Source of the DNA: Catenulisporales bacterium
Lineage (GTDB): Bacteria > Actinomycetota > Actinomycetes > Streptomycetales > Catenulisporaceae
Reading direction: 5' to 3'
Assembly (NCBI GenBank): GCA_019510485.1
Contig: JAEKKI010000134.1
Span: 1-45,300, forward strand
Length of the DNA stretch: 45,300 nucleotides
Every line of letters begins with the position of its first letter. The first letter of the stretch is position 1. The translations under genes were made by a program, and so were the position numbers. The notes beneath the pieces were generated by a model. The model was not told where the DNA came from. It saw only the letters and a list, made by a program, of their open reading frames with translations, and did no database searches. Positions 1-8,063 of the stretch are shown here, one piece after another.

Positions 1-590
1 GCGAGGAACAGCGCGATCGTCGCGATCTCCTCGGTGCGGCCCATCTTTCCCCGCGGGATCAGGGACTCGAACTGCCGCTTCGTCGCCTCGTCGAACACCT
101 CCTCCTGCTTCGCCGTGGCGACCTGCCCCGGGGTCAGCACGTTGACCCGGATGCGCCGGTCCTTCAACTCCGCCAGCCACACGCGGGCCCAGGCCTGTTG
201 CACGGCCTTGCTTCCGGAGTACACGCTCCAGCCCGGGAAGCCCCTGAGCGAGGCGTTCGACCCCGTCATGAAGATCGAGCCGCCGTCGTTGAACAGCGGC
301 AGCGCCTTTTGCACTGTGAACAGCGTGCCGCGCGCGTTCAGGCCGAAGGCGGCGTCGAACTGCTCCTCGGTGATCTCGCCGAGCTTGCCCTGCTCGCCCA
401 TCCCGGCACTGGCCCACAGCACGTCGATCGCGCCCTTCTCCCGCCGGACCGTGTCGAACAGGCGGTCCAGATCGTCCAGGTCGGCCGCGTCGCCCTGTAC
501 GGCGGTCACGTTCCGGCCGATCAGCTTGACGGCCTCGTCCAGCGCTTCGGGCCGTCGGCCGGTGATGAAGACGTGTGCTCCCTCGTTGGG
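1..590 (-). pseudogene. 5'-truncated short-chain dehydrogenase/reductase (SDR)
   Basis: The minus strand encodes an SDR-like protein running off the left edge. Visible family features are a strand-2 segment (GAHVFITGRRPEALDEA), an ASAG version of the NNAG motif, and the catalytic YSGSK (YxxxK) motif followed by the conserved RVNVLTPG. The N-terminal glycine-rich TGxxxGIG dinucleotide-binding motif, normally about 20 residues upstream, is absent: an in-frame TAG lies at 591-593 just before PNEGAHV, and no frame beyond it encodes the motif because that DNA is the TetR gene. There is no usable start codon before the missing part. I infer a 5' deletion that removed the NAD(P)-binding start, so the product is probably not made. 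An assembly error is the alternative. Divergent TetR-SDR pairs are common, so this was probably the regulator's target. Confidence 0.75.
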
Positions 591-591
591 C

Positions 592-597
592 TATGCT
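592..597 (+). promoter_or_regulatory. -10 element of a probable leaderless promoter (TetR gene)
   Basis: TATGCT fits the actinobacterial TANNNT -10 consensus and ends six bases before the ATG at 604, which would place transcription initiation at the start codon. The GGAGGT directly abutting the ATG is too close to act as a normal ribosome binding site. No clear -35 is seen. Confidence 0.4.
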
Positions 598-603
598 GGA
601 GGT

Positions 604-1197
604 ATGGCGGAGCTGGAGAAGGGCCCCCAAGGCCGGCGCCGCGGTCGCGGCGCGCGCGAGCGCATCCTCGGCGCGTCCCAGAAGCTGTTCCGCGACCAGG
701 GCATCAACCGCACCGGCATGGACCAGCTCTGCGAGGTGGCCCAGGTGTCGAAGCGCACTGTCTACCAGCACTTCGATGGCAAGGACGAGATCGTCACCGA
801 GTACCTGCGCCGCTTCGATCCCGACGTCATGCCCGGAGTTTTCGACCGCACCGACCTGACCCCGCGCGAACGGCTGCTCGCCGCGTTCGAGCTGTCCGCG
901 TCCGGAACAGACGACCTCACGCCCCTGTGCCCCTACATCGCGGCGACGGTCGAACTCCACGACCCCGAACACCCGGCGTCCCAGTACGCACGGGACTACA
1001 AGAAGGCCATCGCTGCGCGGCTCGCCGAAACCGCCCGCGAAGCCGGTGCCACCGATCCCGAACAGCTCGGCGAGCAGCTGGCACTGCTGCTGGACGGCGC
1101 CTCGGCCCGGACCCGGGTTCTCAACGCCGAGTCCTTCCCGACCGCCGCCGCCATCGCCGCCGTGCTCATCGACAACGCGATCCCCGCGACTCAGTGA
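604..1197 (+). CDS. TetR-family transcriptional regulator
   Basis: A 197-residue protein of typical TetR size. After a basic N-terminus (residues 10-20) comes the HTH domain at about 20-65, with recognition helix VSKRTVYQHF near residues 48-57; the rest is an all-helical ligand-binding domain. The start at 604 is preferred because the usual TetR N-terminus begins there; the open frame continues upstream only through the antisense of the SDR. A TTG at 586 is a possible alternative. It is divergent from the truncated SDR, its likely former target, and converges on the ECF42 gene. The ligand cannot be inferred. TetR proteins are usually dimeric repressors that also control their own promoter. 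Confidence 0.88.
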   Translation: MAELEKGPQGRRRGRGARERILGASQKLFRDQGINRTGMDQLCEVAQVSKRTVYQHFDGKDEIVTEYLRRFDPDVMPGVFDRTDLTPRERLLAAFELSASGTDDLTPLCPYIAATVELHDPEHPASQYARDYKKAIAARLAETAREAGATDPEQLGEQLALLLDGASARTRVLNAESFPTAAAIAAVLIDNAIPATQ

Positions 1198-1310
1198 TTT
1201 TCCTGCTCACGACCGGCGGCGAAAGCCTTGGCGACGCCGCGGACCGTCATCGAGTCGGATCTCAAGCCGCCTCGGCCACACCGCTCCCACGGCGAGGGGG
1301 CGCCTGCTTC

Positions 1311-2573
1311 TCAAGGCCCTCCCAGGGCGTCGAGCCGTCGCGCCAGTTCGGTTCGCTCGACAGCGTTCTGGGTGAGCGATATGGCCTGCCGATACGCGTC
1401 TGCCGCGGCCGCTTGGTCGCCGGCCCGGTTGAGCAGGTCGGCGTACGTGGCGTGCAGCGGCTGGTAGCGCTGGAGCGCCGGGTCGGCCAGCAGCGGCCTG
1501 AGCAGGTCCAGACCGGCCTGCGGCCCTTCGGCGAATCCGACGGCCGCAGCATGGTTGACCGCGACCACGGCTGACGGGCTGAGCCGGCCGAGTGCGCCGT
1601 ACAGATCGGCGATCTGCTGCCAGTCGGTGGCGTCCGGGTCGGCGGCCTGCAGGTGCAGGGCGGTGATCGCGGCCTGCAGCTGGTACTGGCCAGGCCGCCT
1701 GAACCGCACCGCCTTCTCCAGCGCGCGCAGCCCGTCGGCGATCCGCTCGTGGTCCCACAGCGAGCGGTCCTGGTCGCCGAGGGCCACGTATTCGCCGGAA
1801 CCGGTGCGGGCGGCCCGGCGGGCGTCGTGCAGGAGCATCAGTGCCAGCAGCCCCCACACCTCGGCCTGTCGCGGCATCAGCTCGACGAGCAGCCGTCCCA
1901 GGCGGATCGCCTCGCTGCACAGCTCGCCCCTGGTCAACTGGTCGCCGGCGCTGGCCGAGTACCCCTCGTTGAAGATCAAGTAGACGACTCGGAGTACGCC
2001 GCCCAGCCGGGCCGGCAGTTCGTCGTCGGCCGGCACCCGGTACCGGATGTGCGCATTGGTGATCTTGTTCTTGGCGCGGGTGATCCGCTTGCCCATCGTC
2101 GGCTCGGCGACCAGGAAGGCGCGGGCGATCTCGGCGGTGGTGAGCCCGCCCAGCGTCCGCAGGGTCAGGGCCACCTGCGCCGACGGGTCGAGCGCCGGAT
2201 GACAGCAGGTGAAGATGAGCCGTAGCCGGTCGTCGTCGATCACGCTCACCTCGCTGGTAGCCGGGTGTTCCTGCTCCTGGAGCCGGATGAGCTCGGCGAG
2301 CCGGGCCGCACGGTCGGCCATCGTGCGGTTCCGGCGTAGCCGATCGATGGCTCGCCGCCGGGCGGTGACGTTGATCCAGGCGGACGGATTGCGCGGTACG
2401 CCGTCCCGGATCCAGGCCGCGAGGGCGGCCTCGAACGCGTCTTGCAGCGCGTCCTCGGCCAGCTGGAAGTCGCCCGCCTGCCGGATCAGCGTCGCCAGCA
2501 AGGTGACTCGCTCGTCGCGGAACACTTGCGCGACCGCTTCGCGCGCCGCGGCCTCAGCCGAGCGGGTCATCAC
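1311..2573 (-). CDS. ECF42-type RNA polymerase sigma factor with C-terminal extension
   Basis: A 420-residue sigma factor, about twice the size of a plain ECF sigma. Region 2 lies at about residues 15-85 (with AEDALQDAFEAAL near 40-52), region 4 at about 130-172 (LTTAEIARAFLVAEPTMGKR), preceded by the group-typical DDDRLRLIFTCCHPAL near 113-128. The remaining about 230 residues form the helical, TPR-like C-terminal extension characteristic of group ECF42. It starts with GTG at 2573 (an ATG follows directly) and overlaps the end of the YCII/DGPF gene by 20 bases, so the two are translationally linked. In ECF42 systems, linked DGPF proteins take the place of a classical anti-sigma factor; that role is family knowledge, not visible here. 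Confidence 0.9.
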   Translation of the reverse strand: MMTRSAEAAAREAVAQVFRDERVTLLATLIRQAGDFQLAEDALQDAFEAALAAWIRDGVPRNPSAWINVTARRRAIDRLRRNRTMADRAARLAELIRLQEQEHPATSEVSVIDDDRLRLIFTCCHPALDPSAQVALTLRTLGGLTTAEIARAFLVAEPTMGKRITRAKNKITNAHIRYRVPADDELPARLGGVLRVVYLIFNEGYSASAGDQLTRGELCSEAIRLGRLLVELMPRQAEVWGLLALMLLHDARRAARTGSGEYVALGDQDRSLWDHERIADGLRALEKAVRFRRPGQYQLQAAITALHLQAADPDATDWQQIADLYGALGRLSPSAVVAVNHAAAVGFAEGPQAGLDLLRPLLADPALQRYQPLHATYADLLNRAGDQAAAADAYRQAISLTQNAVERTELARRLDALGGP

Positions 2574-2919
2574 CGGCCGGCTCCATGATCGGACGGACTT
2601 CCACCGAGCCGTACCCGGCGGTCGGGAACCGCGCGGCGTGCCGCAGCGCCTCGTCGAGGCCGTCGCAGTCCAGCACGTAGAAGCCGGCGAGCACCTCCTT
2701 GGTGATGGCGAACGGCCCGTCGGTCATCTCGATCTCGTCGTCCCGCACCCGGACGGTGGTCGCGGTGTCCGCCCGGTGCAGCGCGCCGTTGGCCACCAGC
2801 AGACCGGCGTCACGCAGACCGTCCGTGAGTTCCTGCCACAGCGGCAGTTGGGCCCAGCGTTGCCGCTCCGTCGCCTCGTCGCCTTCCGGCGAGTACAGCA
2901 GCACCATGTACTTCGGCAC
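2554..2919 (-). CDS. YCII/DGPF-domain protein
   Basis: A 121-residue single-domain protein. The N-terminus (PKYMVLLYS) and the DGPF motif at residues 67-70 (TDGPFAITKE) identify the YCII-related/DGPF family, a dimeric ferredoxin-like fold that sometimes carries a His-Asp pair. It starts with GTG at 2919, preceded by a strong AGGAGG about five bases upstream. It is the middle gene of the three-gene minus-strand operon and overlaps the ECF42 sigma start. DGPF proteins are the standard genomic partners of ECF42 factors and are often their regulon members; the biochemical role is unknown. Confidence 0.88.
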   Translation of the reverse strand: MPKYMVLLYSPEGDEATERQRWAQLPLWQELTDGLRDAGLLVANGALHRADTATTVRVRDDEIEMTDGPFAITKEVLAGFYVLDCDGLDEALRHAARFPTAGYGSVEVRPIMEPAGDDPLG

Positions 2920-2948
2920 CAGTCCTCCTCAAGCCGGAACTCTTCGCC

Positions 2949-3338
2949 TCACGCCTGGCACATGTGATTGGCCTCGACCAGCCACCCGCCATCATGGCGG
3001 GTCAGGAGCCACGTCACCAGGTGCTGCCGGTCGGGAGAGGGCACGGCCTCGCCGGGCAGGATGGTCGCGCTCCGGGTCACCACGATCGCGGTGCCGCCGG
3101 GCAGGAAGCGCACGGCCTGTACCGAATGCGGCCGCGACGAGTCCTTCAGCGGTCCTGCGAAAGCGGCGGCCATGCTCCGGCTGATGTCCTCTCTGCCCCG
3201 CAGGTAGATCCCCGGTCCGATCACGGTCGCGTCGTCGGTGTAGCAGGCCGCGAACTCTGTGGCGTCCGGTGCTGCCCATGCCTCCGACATCGCCTTGAAC
3301 ACGGCCTGCACGGACTTGTCAGGGTGTTCAGAACCCAT
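2949..3338 (-). CDS. SnoaL/NTF2-like (SgcJ/EcaC-type) protein
   Basis: A 129-residue cone-fold (NTF2-like) protein. It has the family pattern of an N-terminal helix (VFKAMSEAWAAPD), then FAACYTDDATVIGP, a helix with MAAAF, and a beta-sheet ending in GGWLVEANHM. I chose the ATG at 3338 because GGGGAGG sits six bases upstream; a TTG at 3353 would overlap that site. It lies 29 bases before the YCII gene and is probably the first gene of the sigma operon. Members of this superfamily range from small enzymes to binding proteins, so the activity cannot be assigned. Confidence 0.8.
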   Translation of the reverse strand: MGSEHPDKSVQAVFKAMSEAWAAPDATEFAACYTDDATVIGPGIYLRGREDISRSMAAAFAGPLKDSSRPHSVQAVRFLPGGTAIVVTRSATILPGEAVPSPDRQHLVTWLLTRHDGGWLVEANHMCQA

Positions 3339-3371
3339 CGATCGCCTCCCCAATCAGCTGCTCTCACCTAC

Positions 3372-3436
3372 TCGTCGCGGCACCCAGCCGGATTCGGACA
3401 GCACGAGCCGTCCGAATCCGGGTCGTCCCGCGACGA
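3372..3436. promoter_or_regulatory. Large nested inverted repeat in the divergent promoter region
   Basis: Two nested perfect inverted repeats share one centre near 3404. The inner arms are 12 bases (3388-3399 and 3410-3421, CCGGATTCGGAC and its complement) around a 10-base loop. The outer arms are 9 bases (3372-3380 and 3428-3436, TCGTCGCGG and its complement). They are separated by 7 and 6 unpaired bases. The structure sits between the divergent NTF2/YCII/ECF42 operon and the esterase gene. It could be a dimer-of-dimers operator or a hairpin in either 5' UTR. Confidence 0.6.
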
Positions 3437-3485
3437 ATGGTGGAGGGCCCGATCGGGCCGCACACGGCGAAAGGAACGACGAGCG

Positions 3486-4397
3486 ATGGCGAGCAAGGAA
3501 TCCCTGCGGGTGAACCGCTACTGGGCGACGGTCCGTCAGTCGACGATGAACCCCCAGCCCGACGACCTGGTGACGAACGACCAGTGGGACCTGCTGACCG
3601 GGGAACCGCGCGGCGTCGACTACCTGGAGGTGGACGCCGACGGGGTGCCGGCGTTGTGGGCGGTGCCGCATGGGACGGCCGAGGACAGCCCGGTGCTGCT
3701 GTGCTTTCACGGCGGCGGCTATGTCGGCGGGTCGATGTTCACGCACCGAAAGATGTTCTCGCACCTGGCGAAGGCGATCGGGTGCCGCGCACTGGTGATC
3801 GACTACACGCTGGTGTTCCAGGGCGGGGTCTTCCCCCGGCCGGTCATCGAGGGCCTGACTGCCTACCGGTGGCTGCTCGAACAGGGCATCCCGGCACGGC
3901 GGATCTTGTTCGCCGGAGACTCGGCCGGCGGTCAGTTGTCGGTGACCGTCCAGTTGCGGGCCCGCGAAGAAGCGCTGCCGCTGCCGACCGCGACGATGCT
4001 GATCTCACCGTGGACGGACTTGGAGGTGACGGGCAAGTCGATGGACTACAACGAGGACAACGACGCGCTGTTCACCAAGCAGTGGATCAAGGACATGGCG
4101 GCGGCATTCCTCAACGGCCGCGATCCCCGCGACCCCGCAGCGTCACCGCTGCACGCCGACCTCACCGGCTTCGGGCCCCTGTACATCCAGGTGGGCGATC
4201 AGGAGACGCTGCTCGACGACAGCCGCCTGTTCGCCAAGCACGCCGAGCAGGCTGGGCTCGACGTCCGGCTCGACGAGTTCCCCGGTCAGCAGCACAGCTT
4301 CCAGATGGCCGCGGGCCTCGCGCCGGAGGCTGACGACGCGATCGACCGCCTGGCCGCCTGGGCTCGTTCCCTGCTCGGCCTCAAGACGGGAGAGTGA
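3486..4397 (+). CDS. HSL-family alpha/beta hydrolase (esterase)
   Basis: A 303-residue protein with the hormone-sensitive-lipase family signature: oxyanion-hole HGGG at residues 75-78, nucleophile elbow GDSAGG at 144-149 (Ser146), an acid in VGDQETLLDD (about 238-245) and His270 in GQQHSF. No signal peptide is visible, so it is probably cytoplasmic and acts on short acyl or acetyl esters. The ATG at 3486 follows AAGGA. It is divergent from the ECF42 operon across the nested inverted repeat, so shared control by the sigma factor or by a repressor is possible. A hairpin terminator follows. The substrate is not predictable. Confidence 0.9.
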   Translation: MASKESLRVNRYWATVRQSTMNPQPDDLVTNDQWDLLTGEPRGVDYLEVDADGVPALWAVPHGTAEDSPVLLCFHGGGYVGGSMFTHRKMFSHLAKAIGCRALVIDYTLVFQGGVFPRPVIEGLTAYRWLLEQGIPARRILFAGDSAGGQLSVTVQLRAREEALPLPTATMLISPWTDLEVTGKSMDYNEDNDALFTKQWIKDMAAAFLNGRDPRDPAASPLHADLTGFGPLYIQVGDQETLLDDSRLFAKHAEQAGLDVRLDEFPGQQHSFQMAAGLAPEADDAIDRLAAWARSLLGLKTGE

Positions 4398-4479
4398 TCG
4401 GCCCCGCGGGAGGGCTCGCGGCCGCGTGACCCTCGGATGTCGGACCTCGTCCTGTTGTCTTGACCGGTCGAGGTCGGCG

Positions 4480-4515
4480 TCGGGGGTGACGCCTCACCGT
4501 TGGCGCCACCCCCGA
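4480..4515 (+). terminator. Hairpin downstream of the esterase gene
   Basis: Nine-base perfect arms (4480-4488 TCGGGGGTG and 4507-4515) continue after a single mismatch into a further 4-bp stem (4490-4493/4502-4505). There is no U-tract, which is common for actinobacterial terminators. It lies 82 bases after the esterase stop and just before the nth promoter. Confidence 0.5.
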
Positions 4516-4528
4516 GCCCCGTCCGCTT

Positions 4529-4534
4529 TACAGT
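4529..4534 (+). promoter_or_regulatory. -10 element of a probable leaderless promoter (nth)
   Basis: TACAGT matches TANNNT and ends seven bases before the nth ATG, placing the transcript start at or next to the start codon. A GGAG just before the ATG leaves an ordinary short-leader start possible. Confidence 0.35.
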
Positions 4535-4541
4535 GGAGCCC

Positions 4542-5303
4542 ATGACTCCAGTGGCGGCGGATGTGGACACCGGCAAGAAGGTCACGATCAAACCCGAGTC
4601 ACCCGTGGCCCTGGTCCGCCGCGCCCGCAAGATTTACCGGGAACTCGGAGAGGTCTACCCGAACGCCAAGTGCGAGCTGGACTTCGAGACCCCGTTCCAG
4701 CTCCTGACCGCGGTCATCCTCTCGGCCCAGTCCACGGATGTGGGTGTGAACAAGGTGACCCCGGCGCTGTTCGCCAAGTACCCGACCCCGGCGGACATGG
4801 CGGCGGCGGACCCGGAGGAGCTGGAAGCGCTGATCAAGCCCACCGGCTTCTTCCATGCCAAAGCCAAGTCCCTGCTCGGCATGTCCAAAGCCGTCGTCGC
4901 CGACCACGGCGGCCAGGTACCCGGCAAGCTCGAAGCACTCGTCAAGCTCCCCGGCGTCGGCCGTAAAACCGCCAACGTCGTCCTCGGTGACGCCTTCGAC
5001 ATCCCCGGCATCACCGTGGACACCCACTTCGGCCGCCTAGTCCGGCGCTTCGGCTGGACCCGCCTCGACGACCCCGTCAAAGTCGAGCACGCCATAGGCG
5101 AACTCTTCCCCCGCAAGGACTGGACCCGGCTGTCGCACCGCGTCATCTACCACGGCCGGCGCGTATGCCATGCCAAACGCCCCGCCTGTGCGGCGTGTCC
5201 CATCGCGAAGCTCTGTCCCAGTCGCGGTATCGGCGAGCAGGATCCTGTCAAGGCGGCCCTGTTGCTCAAGTACAAGCCGGGGGAAGGCGGGTTACCCCTG
5301 TGA
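4542..5303 (+). CDS. nth: Endonuclease III (DNA glycosylase/AP lyase)
   Basis: A 253-residue base-excision-repair enzyme that removes oxidised pyrimidines and cleaves abasic sites. The helix-hairpin-helix LPGVGRKTA lies at residues 136-144 with catalytic Lys142, the catalytic Asp is D160 in VDTHFGR, and the 4Fe-4S ligands are Cys209, 216, 219 and 225 in the expected C-x6-C-x2-C-x5-C spacing. The ATG at 4542 leaves an N-terminal extension of about 20 residues; an open frame back to 4500 is not supported. It is the first gene of nth-Nudix-marP: the next GTG overlaps its TGA. The same gene set occurs near M. tuberculosis Rv3674c-Rv3671c. Confidence 0.95.
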   Translation: MTPVAADVDTGKKVTIKPESPVALVRRARKIYRELGEVYPNAKCELDFETPFQLLTAVILSAQSTDVGVNKVTPALFAKYPTPADMAAADPEELEALIKPTGFFHAKAKSLLGMSKAVVADHGGQVPGKLEALVKLPGVGRKTANVVLGDAFDIPGITVDTHFGRLVRRFGWTRLDDPVKVEHAIGELFPRKDWTRLSHRVIYHGRRVCHAKRPACAACPIAKLCPSRGIGEQDPVKAALLLKYKPGEGGLPL

Positions 5304-6019
5304 ATGTTGTCGATGCCATGGGACTTCAGATAGCCGACGCGTTGCCCGACTGGCTGCGGCCGCTGGCGCGGGCCGCCGCCACCGGGGAGGGGCTGGGTCC
5401 GCGGTTCCGGCGGCCGGAGGGGTTGGTCGGGGAGCCGCGGCGGAGTGCCGTGTTGATTCTGTTCGGGGAGGATCCGGTGGCCGGGCCGGATCTGTTGTTC
5501 GTGGAGCGGGCCAAGACGTTGCGGAATCATCCCGGGCAGCCGGCCTTCCCCGGGGGGAAGGTCGATCCCGGGGAGGGGCCGGTGGCCACGGCGCTGCGGG
5601 AGGCCAATGAGGAGACTGATCTGGACCCGGCGGGCGTGGAGGTTTTCGGGGTCCTGCCCGATCAGTACGTCTTCCCGTCGGACTTCCTGGTCACGCCGGT
5701 GCTGGGGTGGTGGCGTGCGCCGACTCCGGTGCGGGTACGGGACACGCGTGAGGTCGCTTCCGTCGTGCGGATCGCGGTGAGCGACTTGGTCGACCCGGCT
5801 AACCGGCTGTGTGTCGGCCACCCCTCAGGGCGCTCCGGCCCCGCCTTCGAGGCCGGGTCGCTGCTGATCTGGGGCTTCACCGCCGCGCTGCTGGACGGTG
5901 TGCTCAAAGCCGGCGGCTGGGAGCGGCCGTGGGACACCGGGCGGGTCGAGCCGCTGCCGCGGGAGGTGCTGGCGCTGGCGGTGCGCAACCTCGCCGCGCC
6001 GGGGGGAGAAGATAGCTAG
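5300..6019 (+). CDS. Nudix hydrolase, CoA-pyrophosphatase type
   Basis: A 239-residue protein. The Nudix box at about residues 86-108 has G-x5-E-x7-REANEE with Asp (EETDL) where Gly is usual. Upstream, [20 protein letters not shown] matches the extra signature of CoA-cleaving Nudix enzymes (NudL/PCD1-like), which split CoA or its esters to 3',5'-ADP and phosphopantetheine. The GTG at 5300 overlaps the nth stop (GTGA), and an ATG at 5318 is the alternative start. marP begins directly after its TAG. CoA specificity is inferred from the motif. Confidence 0.88.
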   Translation: MNVVDAMGLQIADALPDWLRPLARAAATGEGLGPRFRRPEGLVGEPRRSAVLILFGEDPVAGPDLLFVERAKTLRNHPGQPAFPGGKVDPGEGPVATALREANEETDLDPAGVEVFGVLPDQYVFPSDFLVTPVLGWWRAPTPVRVRDTREVASVVRIAVSDLVDPANRLCVGHPSGRSGPAFEAGSLLIWGFTAALLDGVLKAGGWERPWDTGRVEPLPREVLALAVRNLAAPGGEDS

Positions 6020-7201
6020 ATGGACATCCTCGACCTCCTGCTGCTGCTCGTCGTGGTGGCGTTCGCGGTATCCGGGTATCGGCAGGGCTTCGTCGTCGGG
6101 GTGGTGTCCTTCGCCGGGTTCCTCGGCGGCCTGTGGCTCGGCTTCGTGATCGTCCCGGTGTTCCTGGACCGGATGTCCGCTGGGCTGCTGCCCAGCGTCA
6201 TCGCGCTGTGCGCGGTGCTGGCGCTGGCGGTGGTGGGCCAGGTCCTGGGTTCGATGCTGGGCTCGAAGCTGCGCGAGGCGATCACCTGGCAGCCGGCGCA
6301 GATGGTGGACGCGGTCAGCGGCTCGGTGGTGTCGGTCGTCGCGGTGTTGATGGTGGCCTGGTTCCTGGGCCTGGCGCTGTGGACGTCCTCGGTGCCGACC
6401 GTCAGCGACCAGGTGCGCTCCTCCAGCATCCTCAAGGGCATGACGCGGGTGCTGCCGCAGAACGCCACGGGGTGGTTCAACTCCTTCTCCCGCATTCTGG
6501 ACCGCAACGGCTTCCCGCAGGTGTTCGCCCCCTTCCAGGCCGAGAACCCGACGGACGTGCCGGCGCCGGACCAGGCGCTGCTGGACAGCCCGGTGGTCAG
6601 CCAGACCAAGGCCTCGATCGTGAAGATCCGCGGGCAGGCGCCGTCGTGCGGCAAGGACATCGAGGGCTCCGGCTTCGTCTACGCCCGCGGCAAGGTGATG
6701 ACCAACGCGCACGTCGTCGGCGGCACGCGCACGCTGGTGGTGCGCCAGTCCAACAGCCGCCAGTACGCGGCCACCGTCGTGGTGTTCGACCCCAAGCGCG
6801 ACATCGCGGTGCTCGACGTCCCCGAGCTCACCGCCGCGCCGCTGCCGTTCCTGGACGACGGCAAGTCCGGCGACTCGGCCCTGGTGGTCGGCTACCCGCA
6901 GGACGGTCCTTTCCACGTCGACCCGGCGCGCATCAGGGAGCAGATCACGGCGACCGGCGCGGACATCTACTCCAGCGGCAACGTGCGGCGCGAGGTGTTC
7001 TCGCTCTACGCGCAGGTGCAGCAGGGCAACTCCGGCGGCCCGCTGCTGTCCACCGACGGCCGCGTCCTCGGCGTGGTGTTCGCCAAGTCGCTGGAGGACA
7101 AGAACACCGGCTACGCGCTGACCGCGAAGGAGGTGGCCTCCGACGCGCAGAACGGGCTGTCGGCCACCAAGCCGGTCAACACCCAGGCCTGCGCGATCTA
7201 G
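6020..7201 (+). CDS. marP: MarP-family membrane serine protease
   Basis: A 393-residue protein with a CvpA-like N-terminus of about four membrane helices (residues 1-125) and a trypsin-fold domain outside the membrane (about 195-393). The triad is visible: His231 in TNAHVV, Asp261 in RDIAVLDV and Ser338 in GNSGGPL. Cys210 and Cys391 match the disulfide pair that holds MarP active. In M. tuberculosis, MarP (Rv3671c) is needed for acid resistance and processes peptidoglycan hydrolase RipA. The ATG follows the Nudix TAG without a gap, with GGGGGAGAA upstream. An 8-bp hairpin follows the stop. Confidence 0.92.
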   Translation: MDILDLLLLLVVVAFAVSGYRQGFVVGVVSFAGFLGGLWLGFVIVPVFLDRMSAGLLPSVIALCAVLALAVVGQVLGSMLGSKLREAITWQPAQMVDAVSGSVVSVVAVLMVAWFLGLALWTSSVPTVSDQVRSSSILKGMTRVLPQNATGWFNSFSRILDRNGFPQVFAPFQAENPTDVPAPDQALLDSPVVSQTKASIVKIRGQAPSCGKDIEGSGFVYARGKVMTNAHVVGGTRTLVVRQSNSRQYAATVVVFDPKRDIAVLDVPELTAAPLPFLDDGKSGDSALVVGYPQDGPFHVDPARIREQITATGADIYSSGNVRREVFSLYAQVQQGNSGGPLLSTDGRVLGVVFAKSLEDKNTGYALTAKEVASDAQNGLSATKPVNTQACAI

Positions 7202-7212
7202 GGACGAAACCC

Positions 7213-7237
7213 CCAAGCAGAGCCCTGACCTGCTTGG
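7213..7237 (+). terminator. Hairpin after marP
   Basis: Perfect 8-base arms CCAAGCAG (7213-7220) and CTGCTTGG (7230-7237) enclose a 9-base loop. It starts 12 bases after the marP stop and probably ends the nth-Nudix-marP transcript. Confidence 0.5.
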
Positions 7238-7334
7238 TCCGCAGGATTCTGCCGCTCCCGAGTCGATCCCGCCTTCGGTGATACGTTCATGGCAGTACTC
7301 AGGAACACGCAGAACACCAGGGGGCGGATCGGCC

Positions 7335-8051
7335 ATGCTCGGGCACTCACACGCGACCAGCGGCGGACTGGCCTGGGCGGCGGCCGCCTCGGCCCTGCCG
7401 ATGAGCGTCCTGGCCTATCCGGCGATGCACGGCTCGACCGCGCACATCGAGGCCAAGGACCTCGTCTTCGGGACCTTCATCACCGCCGGCGCCGCGCTGC
7501 TGCCCGACATCGACCACCCGAACGGCACGATCGCGCACTCCGTCGGCCCGATAACGCACTCGCTGACCAAGGGCGTGTCCGCGATAAGCGGCGGCCACCG
7601 GCACGCCACGCACTCGCTGGCCTTCGTCGCCGCTGTCGCCTACGGAACCTGGGCCGGCGAGCACTACCTGGGGCGTTACTTCACGCTCTCGCTGGTGTTC
7701 TTCATGCTGGTGCTGGCCGTGCGCGCGCTGAACCTGTGCCCGCCCGGGGAGAAGCTGGAAGCGTACGGGCCCTGCGTCCTGCTCGCCGGCGGCGGCACGG
7801 TGCTGATGGACCGCTGGATCGCCAGCGCCCCGAGCTGGCTGCCGTTCGCGATCGGCCTCGGGGCACTGACCCATCTGGTCGGCGACTGCCTCACCGAGCA
7901 TGGCTGCCGCCTGTTCTGGCCGTTCACCCTGCGGACCGGGATACCGATCATCCAGCGGACCGGGAACCGGGTCGAGACCTGGTTCCTGGCGCCGGCCATG
8001 GCCGTGGGATGTGCGGTGCTGCTGTATATCAAGACCTCGTCGAAGCCGTAG
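7335..8051 (+). CDS. DUF457/YdjM-family membrane-bound metal-dependent hydrolase
   Basis: A 238-residue integral membrane protein. Conserved metal-ligand motifs are LLPDIDHPNGTIAH (about residues 54-67), GGHRHATHS (about 87-95) and HLVGDCLTEHG (about 179-189) followed by FWPF. These are the family's DxDH, HRxxTHS and HxxxDxxTxxG motifs. Several hydrophobic helices lie between them. The ATG at 7335 is preceded by GGGGGCGG. The frame is open upstream but without family-like sequence. The family is annotated as an inner-membrane hydrolase with unknown substrate. It converges with the alpha/beta hydrolase gene, the stops being only 12 bases apart. Confidence 0.85.
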   Translation: MLGHSHATSGGLAWAAAASALPMSVLAYPAMHGSTAHIEAKDLVFGTFITAGAALLPDIDHPNGTIAHSVGPITHSLTKGVSAISGGHRHATHSLAFVAAVAYGTWAGEHYLGRYFTLSLVFFMLVLAVRALNLCPPGEKLEAYGPCVLLAGGGTVLMDRWIASAPSWLPFAIGLGALTHLVGDCLTEHGCRLFWPFTLRTGIPIIQRTGNRVETWFLAPAMAVGCAVLLYIKTSSKP

Positions 8052-8063
8052 CCGAGGAAGGCG

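Noticed and set aside
1198-1310. A short minus-strand frame of about 19 codons (MTVRGVAKAF...) between TetR and the sigma gene
   Set aside because: No start signal and too short to distinguish from chance.
5825-7336. A minus-strand open frame of 503 codons
   Set aside because: It is antisense to marP and the Nudix gene, which have complete catalytic motifs; composition is His/Arg-rich shadow sequence.
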